Shown: positions 55,207 through 64,000 of the stretch, one piece after another
How the letters are laid out: each line of letters begins with the position of its first letter
Position numbering within the stretch: position 1 is the stretch's first letter
Origin: Marisediminitalea oceani
GTDB lineage: Bacteria; Pseudomonadota; Gammaproteobacteria; Enterobacterales; Alteromonadaceae
DNA length: 64,000 nucleotides
Assembly: GCF_003731635.1 (NCBI RefSeq)
Contig: NZ_RCUA01000014.1
Coordinates: forward strand, 117,345 to 181,344
Direction of reading: 5' to 3'
Notes under the pieces: model-generated
Told to the model about the DNA's origin: nothing
Databases searched by the model: none
The model's input: the letters and a program-made list of their open reading frames with translations, nothing else
Position numbers and translations under genes: made by a program

Positions 55207-58200
55207 GTGAAAGACTTATTAAAGTTTCTAAAACAACAAAACAAGACTGAAGAATTCGATAATATTCGCATTGGTCTTGCCTCACCAGACATGATCCGTT
55301 CATGGTCTTTTGGTGAAGTTAAGAAACCTGAGACCATCAACTACCGTACGTTCAAGCCTGAGCGTGACGGTCTGTTTTGTGCGCGTATCTTTGGTCCCGT
55401 AAAAGACTATGAGTGTCTGTGCGGTAAGTACAAGCGCCTGAAGCACCGTGGTGTTATCTGTGAAAAGTGTGGCGTAGAAGTTACCCTGACTAAAGTACGT
55501 CGTGAGCGTATGGGTCACATCGAACTGGCCAGCCCAGTTGCCCACATCTGGTTCCTGAAATCTCTGCCGTCTCGTATCGGTCTGATGCTGGATATGACTC
55601 TGCGTGATATCGAGCGCGTACTGTACTTCGAATCTTTCGTTGTAACAGAGCCAGGCATGACTACCCTTGAGCGCAGCCAGCTGCTGAGCGAAGAAGAGTA
55701 CCTGGATGCGTTAGAAGAGCACGGTGACGAGTTCGAAGCCAAGATGGGCGCCGAAGCCGTATTCGATCTGCTTAAGCACCTGGATGTTGATGCTGACGTT
55801 GCCGCAATGCGCGAAGAGCTGCCGTCAATCAACTCAGAAACCAAGCGTAAGAAGATCACCAAGCGTTTAAAACTGCTGGAATCATTCCAACAGTCTGGCA
55901 ACAAGCCAGAGTGGATGATCATGACCGTACTGCCAGTTCTGCCACCGGACTTACGTCCTCTGGTACCACTGGACGGCGGCCGTTTTGCAACGTCTGATCT
56001 GAACGATTTATACCGTCGTGTTATCAACCGTAACAACCGTCTGAAGCGTCTTCTTGACCTGGCGGCACCTGACATCATCGTACGTAATGAAAAACGTATG
56101 CTGCAGGAAGCGGTAGATGCACTGCTTGATAACGGTCGTCGTGGCCGCGCTATCACCGGTTCAAACAAGCGTCCTCTGAAATCACTTGCCGATATGATTA
56201 AAGGTAAGCAGGGTCGTTTCCGTCAGAACCTGCTGGGTAAGCGTGTTGACTACTCAGGCCGTTCTGTAATTACCGTTGGTCCTACACTGCGTCTGCACCA
56301 GTGTGGTCTGCCTAAGAAGATGGCGCTTGAACTATTCAAGCCATTTATCTACGGCAAATTAGAAGGTCGTGGTTTAGCCACTACCATTAAAGCGGCTAAG
56401 AAGCTGGTAGAGCGCGAAGCGCCGGAAGTTTGGGACGTTCTGGATGAAGTTATCCGCGAACACCCGGTACTGCTGAACCGTGCACCAACGCTTCACCGTC
56501 TGGGTATCCAGGCGTTTGAACCGACCCTTATCGAAGGTAAAGCGATCCAATTACACCCACTGGTGTGTGCGGCATACAACGCTGACTTCGACGGTGACCA
56601 AATGGCGGTACACGTACCACTGACCATTGAAGCCCAGTTAGAAGCCCGCTCGCTGATGATGTCGACCAATAACATTCTGTCGCCAGCGAACGGTGAGCCA
56701 ATCATCGTACCTTCACAGGACGTTGTATTGGGTCTGTATTACCTGACTCGTGACAAAGTTAACGGTCAGGGCGAAGGCATGGTATTTACCAGCCCGCATG
56801 AAGCAGAAAAAGCTTACCGTACCGGTAATGCGGAACTGCACTCGCGCGTTAAGGTTCGTATTACTGAATACGACGTAGCGGAAGATGGCGCCAAAACTGA
56901 GAAAGTTACCCTGACCGATACCACGGTTGGTCGTGCGATTTTCTCTCTGATCCTGCCAAAAGGTTTGCCTTTTGAGCTGATCAACCAGGCAATGGGTAAA
57001 AAGCAAATCTCTGGTCTGCTTAACGCCTGTTACCGTCGTCTGGGTCTGAAAGACACCGTTATTGCGGCTGACCAAATCATGTATACCGGTTTCCACTACG
57101 CGATGATCGCGGGTGCGTCTGTTGGTATCGACGATATGGTTATCCCGGATGCCAAGAAAGAAATTATCGACGCTGCTGAAGCGGAAGTTATCGAGATCCA
57201 GGAACAGTTCCAAAGCGGTCTTGTAACAGCCGGTGAGCGCTACAACAAAGTTATCGATATCTGGTCAAATGCCAACGAAAAAGTTGCCAAGGCCATGATG
57301 GATAACCTGAAAACTGACGTAGTGCTTAACAAAGACGGCGAAGAAGAAGAGCAAGCCTCATTTAACTCTGTTTACATGATGGCCGACTCCGGTGCTCGTG
57401 GTAGTGCGGCACAGATTCGTCAGCTAGCGGGTATGCGTGGTCTGATGGCTAAGCCGGATGGCTCAATCATCGAAACGCCAATCACGGCTAACTTCCGTGA
57501 AGGTCTGAACGTACTACAGTACTTCATCTCAACTCACGGTGCTCGTAAAGGTCTTGCCGATACTGCACTTAAGACAGCGAACTCGGGTTACCTGACTCGT
57601 CGTCTGGTTGACGTAGCCCAGGATCTGGTTATCACTAACTCAGACTGTGGCACTTACGAAGGTGTACTGATGACGCCACTGATTGAAGGTGGTGACGTTG
57701 TTGAGCCTCTGCGTGAACGAGTGCTTGGTCGTGTGGTAGCTGAAGATGTTTACATTCCGGGTACTGAAGAAGTCCTGCTTGAGCGTAACACGCTGCTCGA
57801 CGAAGCCCTGGTAGACCTGCTGGAAGCCAACTCTGTGGACCAGGTAATGGTTCGCTCAGTAATCACCTGTGACAACGATTACGGTGTGTGTGCTAACTGT
57901 TACGGTCGTGACCTGGCGCGCGGTCATATGGTTGGTAAAGGTGAGTCTGTTGGTGTTATCGCTGCTCAGTCAATCGGTGAACCGGGTACACAGCTTACCA
58001 TGCGTACCTTCCACATTGGTGGTGCGGCATCAAGAGCGTCTGCAGAAAACAGCGTACAGGTCAAAACGGCCGGTAACCTGAAACTGCACAATGCTAAGTA
58101 CGTACGTAACACCGACGGCAAGCTGGTTATCGTTTCACGTTCAACCGAACTGACCATGACCGACGAGCAAGGCCGTGAGAAAGAACGTTATAAAGTACCT

Positions 58201-59388
58201 TACGGTGCAACCTTAACCGTTGATGACGGTGCGGCAGTACAGGCTGGCGACGTAGTGGCTAACTGGGATCCGCATAGTCACCCAATCATCGTTGAGCGTG
58301 CATCGAAGATCTCATTTGCTGATATCGATGATTCAAACACCGAGATGCAGCAGGATGAACTGACCGGTCTGACCCGTGTGGTTGTAAAAGACCTGTCTAA
58401 GGTTAATGCTAAAGAGCCTAAGCTGATTCTGGAGAGCGACGAGTTCGGTCTGCAGGAAATCCGCCTGCCAAGCTTCACCACTATCGAAGCGGCTGACGGT
58501 AAAATGGCTAACGAAGGTGACGTGCTGGCACGTATTCCTCAGGAAAGCTCGAAAACACGTGACATCACCGGTGGTCTGCCACGGGTTGCTGACTTGTTCG
58601 AAGCGCGTAAGCCGAAAGAACCAGCTATCCTGGCGGAAGTATCAGGTTCCATTGGTTTCGGTAAAGAGACCAAAGGTAAGAAACGTCTGGTTATCACACC
58701 GAAAGATGGCGACCCATATGAGGAGATGATTCCGAAGTGGCGTCAGCTTAACGTGTTCGAAGGTGAAAACGTTGAAAAAGGCGAAGTTATCGCTGACGGT
58801 CCTGAGTCACCACACGACATCTTACGTCTGCGTGGCGTGAGCGCGGTATCTAACTACATCGTGAACGAAGTTCAGGAAGTTTACCGTCTGCAGGGTGTAA
58901 AAATTAACGATAAGCACATCGAGGTTGTTATCCGCCAGATGCTGCGTAAGTGTTTGATCACCGCTCCGGGCGATACACAATTCCTGGAAGGCGAGCAGGT
59001 TGAAGTGGCTGCGGTTAAGATCGCTAACCGTGAAATGGAAAAACAAGGCAAACTGCCTGCGCTTTACGAAATCCAGTTACTGGGTATCACCAAAGCGTCG
59101 CTGTCTACAGAGTCTTTCATCTCTGCAGCATCGTTCCAGGAAACAACCCGCGTTCTTACCGAAGCAGCGGTTCAGGGCAAAGAAGACGATTTACGTGGTC
59201 TGAAAGAAAACGTAATCGTTGGTCGTCTGATCCCAGCTGGTACCGGTTTCGCTTATCACGAAAAACGTGCGCAGCGTCGCCATGAAGAAATCGCTGAACT
59301 GTCAGTGTCTGCTGCTGAAGCAGAACAAGCACTGACCGAAGCGTTAAACGCTGAAGTATCATCTGACGAGTCATCATCAGACGAATAA
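55207..59388 (+). CDS. rpoC: RNA polymerase beta' subunit
   Basis: A 1393-residue beta' subunit (E. coli 1407). The N-terminal zinc motif is [19 protein letters not shown] and the catalytic motif [12 protein letters not shown] is intact. The trigger loop region [11 protein letters not shown] is present. The start is GTG with GGGAGAG upstream. The C terminus ends in an acidic Ser-rich tail ([10 protein letters not shown]). Confidence 0.98.
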   Translation: MKDLLKFLKQQNKTEEFDNIRIGLASPDMIRSWSFGEVKKPETINYRTFKPERDGLFCARIFGPVKDYECLCGKYKRLKHRGVICEKCGVEVTLTKVRRERMGHIELASPVAHIWFLKSLPSRIGLMLDMTLRDIERVLYFESFVVTEPGMTTLERSQLLSEEEYLDALEEHGDEFEAKMGAEAVFDLLKHLDVDADVAAMREELPSINSETKRKKITKRLKLLESFQQSGNKPEWMIMTVLPVLPPDLRPLVPLDGGRFATSDLNDLYRRVINRNNRLKRLLDLAAPDIIVRNEKRMLQEAVDALLDNGRRGRAITGSNKRPLKSLADMIKGKQGRFRQNLLGKRVDYSGRSVITVGPTLRLHQCGLPKKMALELFKPFIYGKLEGRGLATTIKAAKKLVEREAPEVWDVLDEVIREHPVLLNRAPTLHRLGIQAFEPTLIEGKAIQLHPLVCAAYNADFDGDQMAVHVPLTIEAQLEARSLMMSTNNILSPANGEPIIVPSQDVVLGLYYLTRDKVNGQGEGMVFTSPHEAEKAYRTGNAELHSRVKVRITEYDVAEDGAKTEKVTLTDTTVGRAIFSLILPKGLPFELINQAMGKKQISGLLNACYRRLGLKDTVIAADQIMYTGFHYAMIAGASVGIDDMVIPDAKKEIIDAAEAEVIEIQEQFQSGLVTAGERYNKVIDIWSNANEKVAKAMMDNLKTDVVLNKDGEEEEQASFNSVYMMADSGARGSAAQIRQLAGMRGLMAKPDGSIIETPITANFREGLNVLQYFISTHGARKGLADTALKTANSGYLTRRLVDVAQDLVITNSDCGTYEGVLMTPLIEGGDVVEPLRERVLGRVVAEDVYIPGTEEVLLERNTLLDEALVDLLEANSVDQVMVRSVITCDNDYGVCANCYGRDLARGHMVGKGESVGVIAAQSIGEPGTQLTMRTFHIGGAASRASAENSVQVKTAGNLKLHNAKYVRNTDGKLVIVSRSTELTMTDEQGREKERYKVPYGATLTVDDGAAVQAGDVVANWDPHSHPIIVERASKISFADIDDSNTEMQQDELTGLTRVVVKDLSKVNAKEPKLILESDEFGLQEIRLPSFTTIEAADGKMANEGDVLARIPQESSKTRDITGGLPRVADLFEARKPKEPAILAEVSGSIGFGKETKGKKRLVITPKDGDPYEEMIPKWRQLNVFEGENVEKGEVIADGPESPHDILRLRGVSAVSNYIVNEVQEVYRLQGVKINDKHIEVVIRQMLRKCLITAPGDTQFLEGEQVEVAAVKIANREMEKQGKLPALYEIQLLGITKASLSTESFISAASFQETTRVLTEAAVQGKEDDLRGLKENVIVGRLIPAGTGFAYHEKRAQRRHEEIAELSVSAAEAEQALTEALNAEVSSDESSSDE

Positions 59389-59406
59389 GCGCTTAAGCAA
59401 GAGATT

Positions 59407-59437
59407 GGGGCACTACCGCAAGGTAGTGCCCCATTTT
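59407..59437 (+). terminator. rpoC terminator
   Basis: GGGGCACTACC / GGTAGTGCCCC with a short loop, followed by a short T-run ATTTT. It ends the rplK-rpoC transcript. Confidence 0.88.
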
Positions 59438-59490
59438 GTCATCTGTACAGGCTAAATACCGGTTTATTCTGTGGTTAACCTTTGTACATC

Positions 59491-59519
59491 TTGACAGCAC
59501 CGGCATTGATCTTTAATAT
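59491..59519 (+). promoter_or_regulatory. Strong sigma-70 promoter of the str operon
   Basis: A consensus -35 TTGACA (59491-59496), 17-bp spacer, and TAATAT (59514-59519), about 175 bp before rpsL. It serves rpsL-rpsG-fusA-tuf. Confidence 0.85.
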
Positions 59520-59644
59520 TCCGCGACCCAAAAATGGTAGCAGGCTTTTAAGCCGCCCAGGCAGGGCACGGTTTTTAGATTCAAAGTCATCAGGATCGTA
59601 ACGAGCATATGGTCTGACAACGATGTGAAAGTCGTAAATAATCG

Positions 59645-59669
59645 ACCCGGACTAAGGCCCGGGTTTTTG
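59645..59669 (+). promoter_or_regulatory. Terminator-like hairpin in the rpsL leader
   Basis: ACCCGG (59645-59650) and CCGGGT (59659-59664) followed by TTTTT. It lies about 125 bp after the promoter and about 25 bp before the start codon of rpsL. It could act as an attenuator, since a constitutive terminator here would block the str operon. Confidence 0.5.
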
Positions 59670-59693
59670 TAGTTTTTAATCAGGAGCTAGTTA

Positions 59694-60068
59694 ATGGCAA
59701 CAGTTAACCAGTTAGTGCGCAAGCCACGCAGAAAGCCCGTTGAGAAAAGCAACGTTGCTGCCCTGCAAGCTTGTCCGCAAAGACGTGGTGTATGTACTCG
59801 TGTATATACTACTACGCCTAAGAAACCAAACTCAGCACTACGTAAAGTATGTCGTGTGCGTTTAACCAACGGTTTTGAAGTTTCTTCATACATCGGTGGT
59901 GAAGGCCACAACCTGCAGGAGCACAGTGTTGTTCTTATTCGTGGCGGTCGTGTAAAAGATCTGCCAGGTGTTCGTTATCACACTGTTCGCGGTACTCTTG
60001 ACTGCGCCGGCGTGAACGATCGTAAACAGGCCCGTTCTAAGTACGGCGCCAAGCGGCCCAAATCTTAA
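59694..60068 (+). CDS. rpsL: 30S ribosomal protein S12
   Basis: A 124-residue S12. The decoding-centre stretch [12 protein letters not shown] carries the wild-type Lys and no streptomycin-resistance change. [17 protein letters not shown] is also standard. First gene of the str operon. Confidence 0.98.
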   Translation: MATVNQLVRKPRRKPVEKSNVAALQACPQRRGVCTRVYTTTPKKPNSALRKVCRVRLTNGFEVSSYIGGEGHNLQEHSVVLIRGGRVKDLPGVRYHTVRGTLDCAGVNDRKQARSKYGAKRPKS

Positions 60069-60142
60069 CGGTTCTCCGTTAGTAAGGCCAAACTGAATTA
60101 ATTGAGTTTTGGGTTATCCCTGAATTCCACGGAGAATAGAAG

Positions 60143-60613
60143 ATGCCAAGAAGAAGAGTCGTAGGTCAACGTAAAATCCTACCAGAACCAAAATTTGGTT
60201 CACAGCTGCTTGCTAAGTTCATGAATGTCGTAATGCTCGACGGCAAGAAATCGATTGCAGAAAAAATCGTTTACGGTGCGCTTGATATTGTTGCTGAAAA
60301 AACCGGCAAAGCACACTTAGATGTATTCGAAGAAGCTCTGGACAACATTCGTCCTACTGTAGAGGTTAAGTCTCGCCGCGTTGGTGGTTCAACTTACCAG
60401 GTTCCAGTAGAAGTTCGTCCTGTTCGTCGTAATGCACTGGGTATGCGTTGGATGGTAGAAGCGGCACGTAAACGTGGCGAAAAGTCAATGGCTCAACGCC
60501 TTGCAGCCGAAATGTTAGATGCAGCTGACAACAAAGGTTCAGCGGTTAAGAAACGTGAAGACGTTCACCGTATGGCCGAAGCGAACAAAGCGTTCGCACA
60601 CTATCGTTGGTAA
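60143..60613 (+). CDS. rpsG: 30S ribosomal protein S7
   Basis: A 156-residue S7 ([20 protein letters not shown]). It nucleates the 30S head and in E. coli represses the str operon. It lies 74 bp after rpsL. Confidence 0.98.
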   Translation: MPRRRVVGQRKILPEPKFGSQLLAKFMNVVMLDGKKSIAEKIVYGALDIVAEKTGKAHLDVFEEALDNIRPTVEVKSRRVGGSTYQVPVEVRPVRRNALGMRWMVEAARKRGEKSMAQRLAAEMLDAADNKGSAVKKREDVHRMAEANKAFAHYRW

Positions 60614-60637
60614 TCAACGTTTAACTGAGAGAGATGT

Positions 60638-62734
60638 ATGTCGCGTAAGACCCCAATTGATCGCTATCGGAATATAGGCATTGTTGCGCACGTTGATGCG
60701 GGTAAAACCACAACAACCGAGCGCGTGCTGTTCTATACCGGGTTATCGCATAAAATTGGTGAAGTGCATGATGGTGCAGCAACCATGGACTGGATGGAAC
60801 AGGAACAAGAGCGTGGAATTACTATTACTTCCGCAGCGACTACCTGTTTCTGGGCCGGGATGCAGCAACAGTTTGATCAGCATCGCATCAATATTATCGA
60901 CACCCCCGGACACGTTGACTTTACCATTGAGGTAGAGCGTTCATTACGTGTTCTGGACGGCGCGGTAGTTGTATTTTGTGGGTCTTCTGGCGTAGAGCCT
61001 CAATCAGAAACCGTTTGGCGACAAGCGGATAAATATCACGTTCCGCGCATGGTCTTCGTCAATAAGATGGACCGTGCCGGGGCGGATTTCGAACGGGTTG
61101 TTGGTCAGATCCGTAAGCGTCTGGGTGCTAATTGTGTACCTATTCAGCTTAACATCGGTGCTGAGGAAGAATTCAGCGGCGTCATTGACCTGATTAAAAT
61201 GAAATCCATTAACTGGAATGCAGAAGATAAAGGCATGACCTTTACTTACGAAGACATTCCGGCTGATCTGTTGGACAAAGCAGAGCAATACCGCAGTGAG
61301 ATGATCGAAGCGGCTGCCGAAGCGACCGACGAGTTAATGGACAAGTATTTAGAAGGCGGAGAACTGACTGAAGATGAAATTCACGAAGGTCTGCGCATTC
61401 GTACGCTAAACAATGAAATTGTGTTAGCAACCTGTGGTAGTGCATTTAAAAACAAAGGCGTTCAGGCAGTACTTGATGCTGTGGTTCGCTACTTACCAGC
61501 ACCTATCGATGTGCCGGCCATCAAAGGTATTTTACCTGATGAGAGCGAAGGCGAGCGTCGTGCTGACGATCAAGAGCCGTTCTCTGCGCTGGCGTTTAAG
61601 ATTGCCACTGACCCATTCGTGGGCACGTTAACGTTCTTCCGCTGTTACTCTGGTGTGGTAAACACCGGCGATACCGTGTTTAACCCGGTTAAAGGTAAGC
61701 GGGAACGCTTTGGTCGTATCGTGCAGATGCACTCGAAAGACCGTGAAGAATTAAAAGAAGTACGCGCGGGTGACATCGCGGCCGCTATCGGCATGAAAGA
61801 TGTGACTACCGGCGATACGCTGTGTGATCCAAACAACGTGATCACACTGGAACGAATGGAATTCCCTGACCCGGTTATTTCGATTGCGGTAGAGCCAAAA
61901 TCAACCGCCGATCAGGAGAAAATGGGTATTGCCCTGAGTAAGCTGGCTGCTGAAGATCCGTCGTTCCGCGTTAAAACCGACGATGAGACCGGACAAACCA
62001 TCATTTCCGGCATGGGTGAGCTACACTTAGATATCATTGTCGACCGCATGAAGCGGGAGTTTAAAGTTGAATGTAACGTTGGTAACCCACAAGTGGCTTA
62101 CCGCGAGACTATCCGCAAGCAAGTGGAAGTCGAAGGCAAGTTTGTCCGTCAGTCGGGCGGTCGCGGCCAGTTTGGTCACGTCTGGCTGCGCATAGAGCCG
62201 AATGAAGAAGGCGCTGGGTACGAGTTCGTGAACGAGATTGTTGGCGGCGTTATCCCTAAAGAGTTTATTCCTTCGGTGGACAAAGGCATTCAGGAGCAAA
62301 TGCAAAATGGTGTGCTGGCAGGTTACCCGGTTCTCGATGTAAAGGTAACTTTGTTCGACGGTTCTTACCATGATGTTGACTCTTCTGAAATGGCGTTTAA
62401 GATCGCCGGTTCAATGGGCTTTAAGAAAGGGGCCGCTGAGGCGAACCCGGTATTGCTTGAGCCCACAATGAACGTTGAAGTAACCACTCCGGAAGACTGG
62501 ATGGGTGACGTCGTTGGCGACCTGAATCGCCGCCGTGGTATGATTGAAGGTATGGAAGACGGTGTGGCCGGTATAAAAATTGTACGGGCAAAGGTGCCAC
62601 TTTCCGAGATGTTCGGTTATGCTACTGACCTGCGTTCTGCTACGCAGGGGCGCGCCTCCTATTCAATGGAGTTCTTCAACTATGCAGAAGCGCCTAATAA
62701 CGTGGCGAAAGCAATCATTGAATCACGAAGCTAA
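60638..62734 (+). CDS. fusA: Elongation factor G
   Basis: A 698-residue EF-G. GTPase motifs: [12 protein letters not shown] (P-loop), [11 protein letters not shown] (switch I), [13 protein letters not shown] and the GSAF segment. Domain IV contains [13 protein letters not shown] and [15 protein letters not shown]. It translocates the ribosome. Codon use seems less biased than in its neighbours (several CGG and GGG codons, ATA near the start), which is only an impression. Confidence 0.97.
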   Translation: MSRKTPIDRYRNIGIVAHVDAGKTTTTERVLFYTGLSHKIGEVHDGAATMDWMEQEQERGITITSAATTCFWAGMQQQFDQHRINIIDTPGHVDFTIEVERSLRVLDGAVVVFCGSSGVEPQSETVWRQADKYHVPRMVFVNKMDRAGADFERVVGQIRKRLGANCVPIQLNIGAEEEFSGVIDLIKMKSINWNAEDKGMTFTYEDIPADLLDKAEQYRSEMIEAAAEATDELMDKYLEGGELTEDEIHEGLRIRTLNNEIVLATCGSAFKNKGVQAVLDAVVRYLPAPIDVPAIKGILPDESEGERRADDQEPFSALAFKIATDPFVGTLTFFRCYSGVVNTGDTVFNPVKGKRERFGRIVQMHSKDREELKEVRAGDIAAAIGMKDVTTGDTLCDPNNVITLERMEFPDPVISIAVEPKSTADQEKMGIALSKLAAEDPSFRVKTDDETGQTIISGMGELHLDIIVDRMKREFKVECNVGNPQVAYRETIRKQVEVEGKFVRQSGGRGQFGHVWLRIEPNEEGAGYEFVNEIVGGVIPKEFIPSVDKGIQEQMQNGVLAGYPVLDVKVTLFDGSYHDVDSSEMAFKIAGSMGFKKGAAEANPVLLEPTMNVEVTTPEDWMGDVVGDLNRRRGMIEGMEDGVAGIKIVRAKVPLSEMFGYATDLRSATQGRASYSMEFFNYAEAPNNVAKAIIESRS

Positions 62735-62797
62735 TAAATTTGAAGGTTCGGTCCGGTCTGCTATTGGAGCGGACTTTTAACTTAGGAAACGAGAAAA

Positions 62798-63982
62798 ATG
62801 GCAAAAGAAAAGTTTGAACGGTCGAAACCCCATGTAAACGTGGGTACTATCGGCCACGTTGACCACGGTAAAACCACTCTGACTGCAGCAATCACTACCG
62901 TATTGTCTAAGACTTACGGTGGTTCTGCTCAAGCGTTCGACCAAATCGATAACGCTCCGGAAGAAAAAGCACGTGGTATCACCATCTCTACTTCACACGT
63001 AGAGTATGACACTCCTACTCGTCACTACGCACACGTAGACTGCCCAGGACACGCTGACTATGTTAAAAACATGATCACCGGTGCTGCACAGATGGACGGT
63101 GGTATTCTGGTAGTTGCTGCGACTGATGGTCCTATGCCTCAGACTCGTGAGCACATCCTTCTTGGTCGTCAGGTTGGTATCCCTTACATCATCGTATTCA
63201 TGAACAAATGTGACATGGTTGATGATGAAGAGCTGCTTGAGCTGGTAGAAATGGAAGTTCGTGAACTGTTATCAGAGTACGATTTCCCAGGTGATGACCT
63301 GCCAGTAATCCAGGGTTCTGCACTGAAAGCCCTTGAAGGCGACGCAGAGTGGGAAAAGAAAATTATCGAGCTGGGCGAAGCACTGGATTCATACATCCCA
63401 GAGCCAGAGCGTGACATCGATAAGCCGTTCATTCTGCCAATCGAAGACGTATTCTCAATCTCAGGCCGTGGTACTGTTGTAACAGGTCGTGTTGAGCAAG
63501 GTATCGTTAAAGTAGGTGAAGAAGTAGAAATCGTTGGTATCAAAGATACTACCAAGACTACTTGTACTGGTGTTGAAATGTTCCGTAAGCTGCTTGACGA
63601 AGGTCGAGCAGGTGAGAACGTTGGTGTTCTGTTACGTGGTACTAAGCGTGACGACGTAGAGCGTGGACAAGTACTGGCTAAGCCTGGTTCAATCACTCCA
63701 CACACCAAGTTTGAAGCGGAAGTATACGTACTGTCTAAAGATGAAGGCGGTCGTCACACTCCATTCTTCAAAGGTTACCGTCCACAGTTCTACTTCCGTA
63801 CAACTGACGTAACCGGTGCCGTTCAACTGCCAGAAGGCGTTGAAATGGTAATGCCTGGCGACAACCTGAAGTTCGAAGTAGAACTGATTGCGCCAATCGC
63901 TATGGAAGAAGGTCTGCGCTTCGCAATCCGTGAAGGTGGTCGTACAGTAGGTGCTGGTGTTGTATCTAAAATCATCGAGTAA
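62798..63982 (+). CDS. tuf: Elongation factor Tu
   Basis: A 394-residue EF-Tu, with [32 protein letters not shown] and the C-terminal [10 protein letters not shown]. It delivers aminoacyl-tRNA. Fourth gene of the str operon. A second tuf copy elsewhere is usual in this group. Confidence 0.98.
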   Translation: MAKEKFERSKPHVNVGTIGHVDHGKTTLTAAITTVLSKTYGGSAQAFDQIDNAPEEKARGITISTSHVEYDTPTRHYAHVDCPGHADYVKNMITGAAQMDGGILVVAATDGPMPQTREHILLGRQVGIPYIIVFMNKCDMVDDEELLELVEMEVRELLSEYDFPGDDLPVIQGSALKALEGDAEWEKKIIELGEALDSYIPEPERDIDKPFILPIEDVFSISGRGTVVTGRVEQGIVKVGEEVEIVGIKDTTKTTCTGVEMFRKLLDEGRAGENVGVLLRGTKRDDVERGQVLAKPGSITPHTKFEAEVYVLSKDEGGRHTPFFKGYRPQFYFRTTDVTGAVQLPEGVEMVMPGDNLKFEVELIAPIAMEEGLRFAIREGGRTVGAGVVSKIIE

Positions 63983-64000
63983 TCGATAATTACACCAAAA

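Overview
The window looks like chromosomal DNA of a marine-type gammaproteobacterium of the order Alteromonadales (Alteromonas / Salinimonas / Aestuariibacter-like). This rests on the gene order tRNA-Trp-secE-nusG / rplKAJL-rpoBC / rpsL-rpsG-fusA-tuf, on RpoB having exactly the enterobacterial length (1342 aa), on an E. coli-type L10 leader, and on neighbours such as DbpA, PyrC, FolM/FolE, AguA/AguB, YaeR and amylosucrase. Genus level is inference only.

Layout. 1-3.4 kb: end of a sensor kinase, a single-domain response regulator, a GST, and a triple-PAS histidine kinase broken by an in-frame stop. 3.5-9.8 kb: the four-gene ligase-associated DNA damage response set (ATP-dependent ligase and exonuclease on the minus strand; Lhr-type helicase and PdeM phosphoesterase on the plus strand) with a small lipoprotein gene between the halves. 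9.8-13.6 kb: agmatine-to-putrescine genes aguA-aguB, then folM and folE, and a small zinc-ribbon protein. 13.9-19.8 kb: amylosucrase divergent from a ROK fructokinase, an aldo/keto reductase-VOC pair, a Blc lipocalin and a PhnA-type protein. 19.9-25.2 kb: an AraC regulator divergent from a TonB-dependent receptor and an acyl-CoA ligase, bracketed by a 45-bp direct repeat. 25.3-31.8 kb: a decayed GGDEF-EAL gene, two membrane proteins, pyrC, dbpA, an ACT-domain protein and a frameshifted S9-type hydrolase. 32.3-34.9 kb: an exported flavin amine oxidase, cytochrome c and exported RidA operon. 34.9-44.4 kb: a CPBP protease, RraA-like protein, ABC exporter, two arrays of palindromic repeats, a membrane-anchored XRE regulator, a DUF6174-like lipoprotein, a deletion scar joining remnants of an EAL gene and a hybrid kinase, and an acyl-CoA-dehydrogenase-like protein. 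44.6-64 kb: tRNA-Trp and the translation/transcription core, interrupted between nusG and rplK by a gene for a large lipoprotein.

Two themes stand out. First, decay is concentrated in signalling genes: a PAS kinase, a GGDEF-EAL protein, an EAL remnant and a hybrid kinase remnant are all broken, and a secondary hydrolase is frameshifted. Several of these sit next to a family of REP-like palindromes with GGAGATCCC / GGGATGACG ends. Second, the amine oxidase-cytochrome c-RidA operon reads as a self-contained periplasmic amine-oxidation unit in which electrons go to a cytochrome and the reactive imine is handled outside the cytoplasm. It is the best candidate here for a little-described system.
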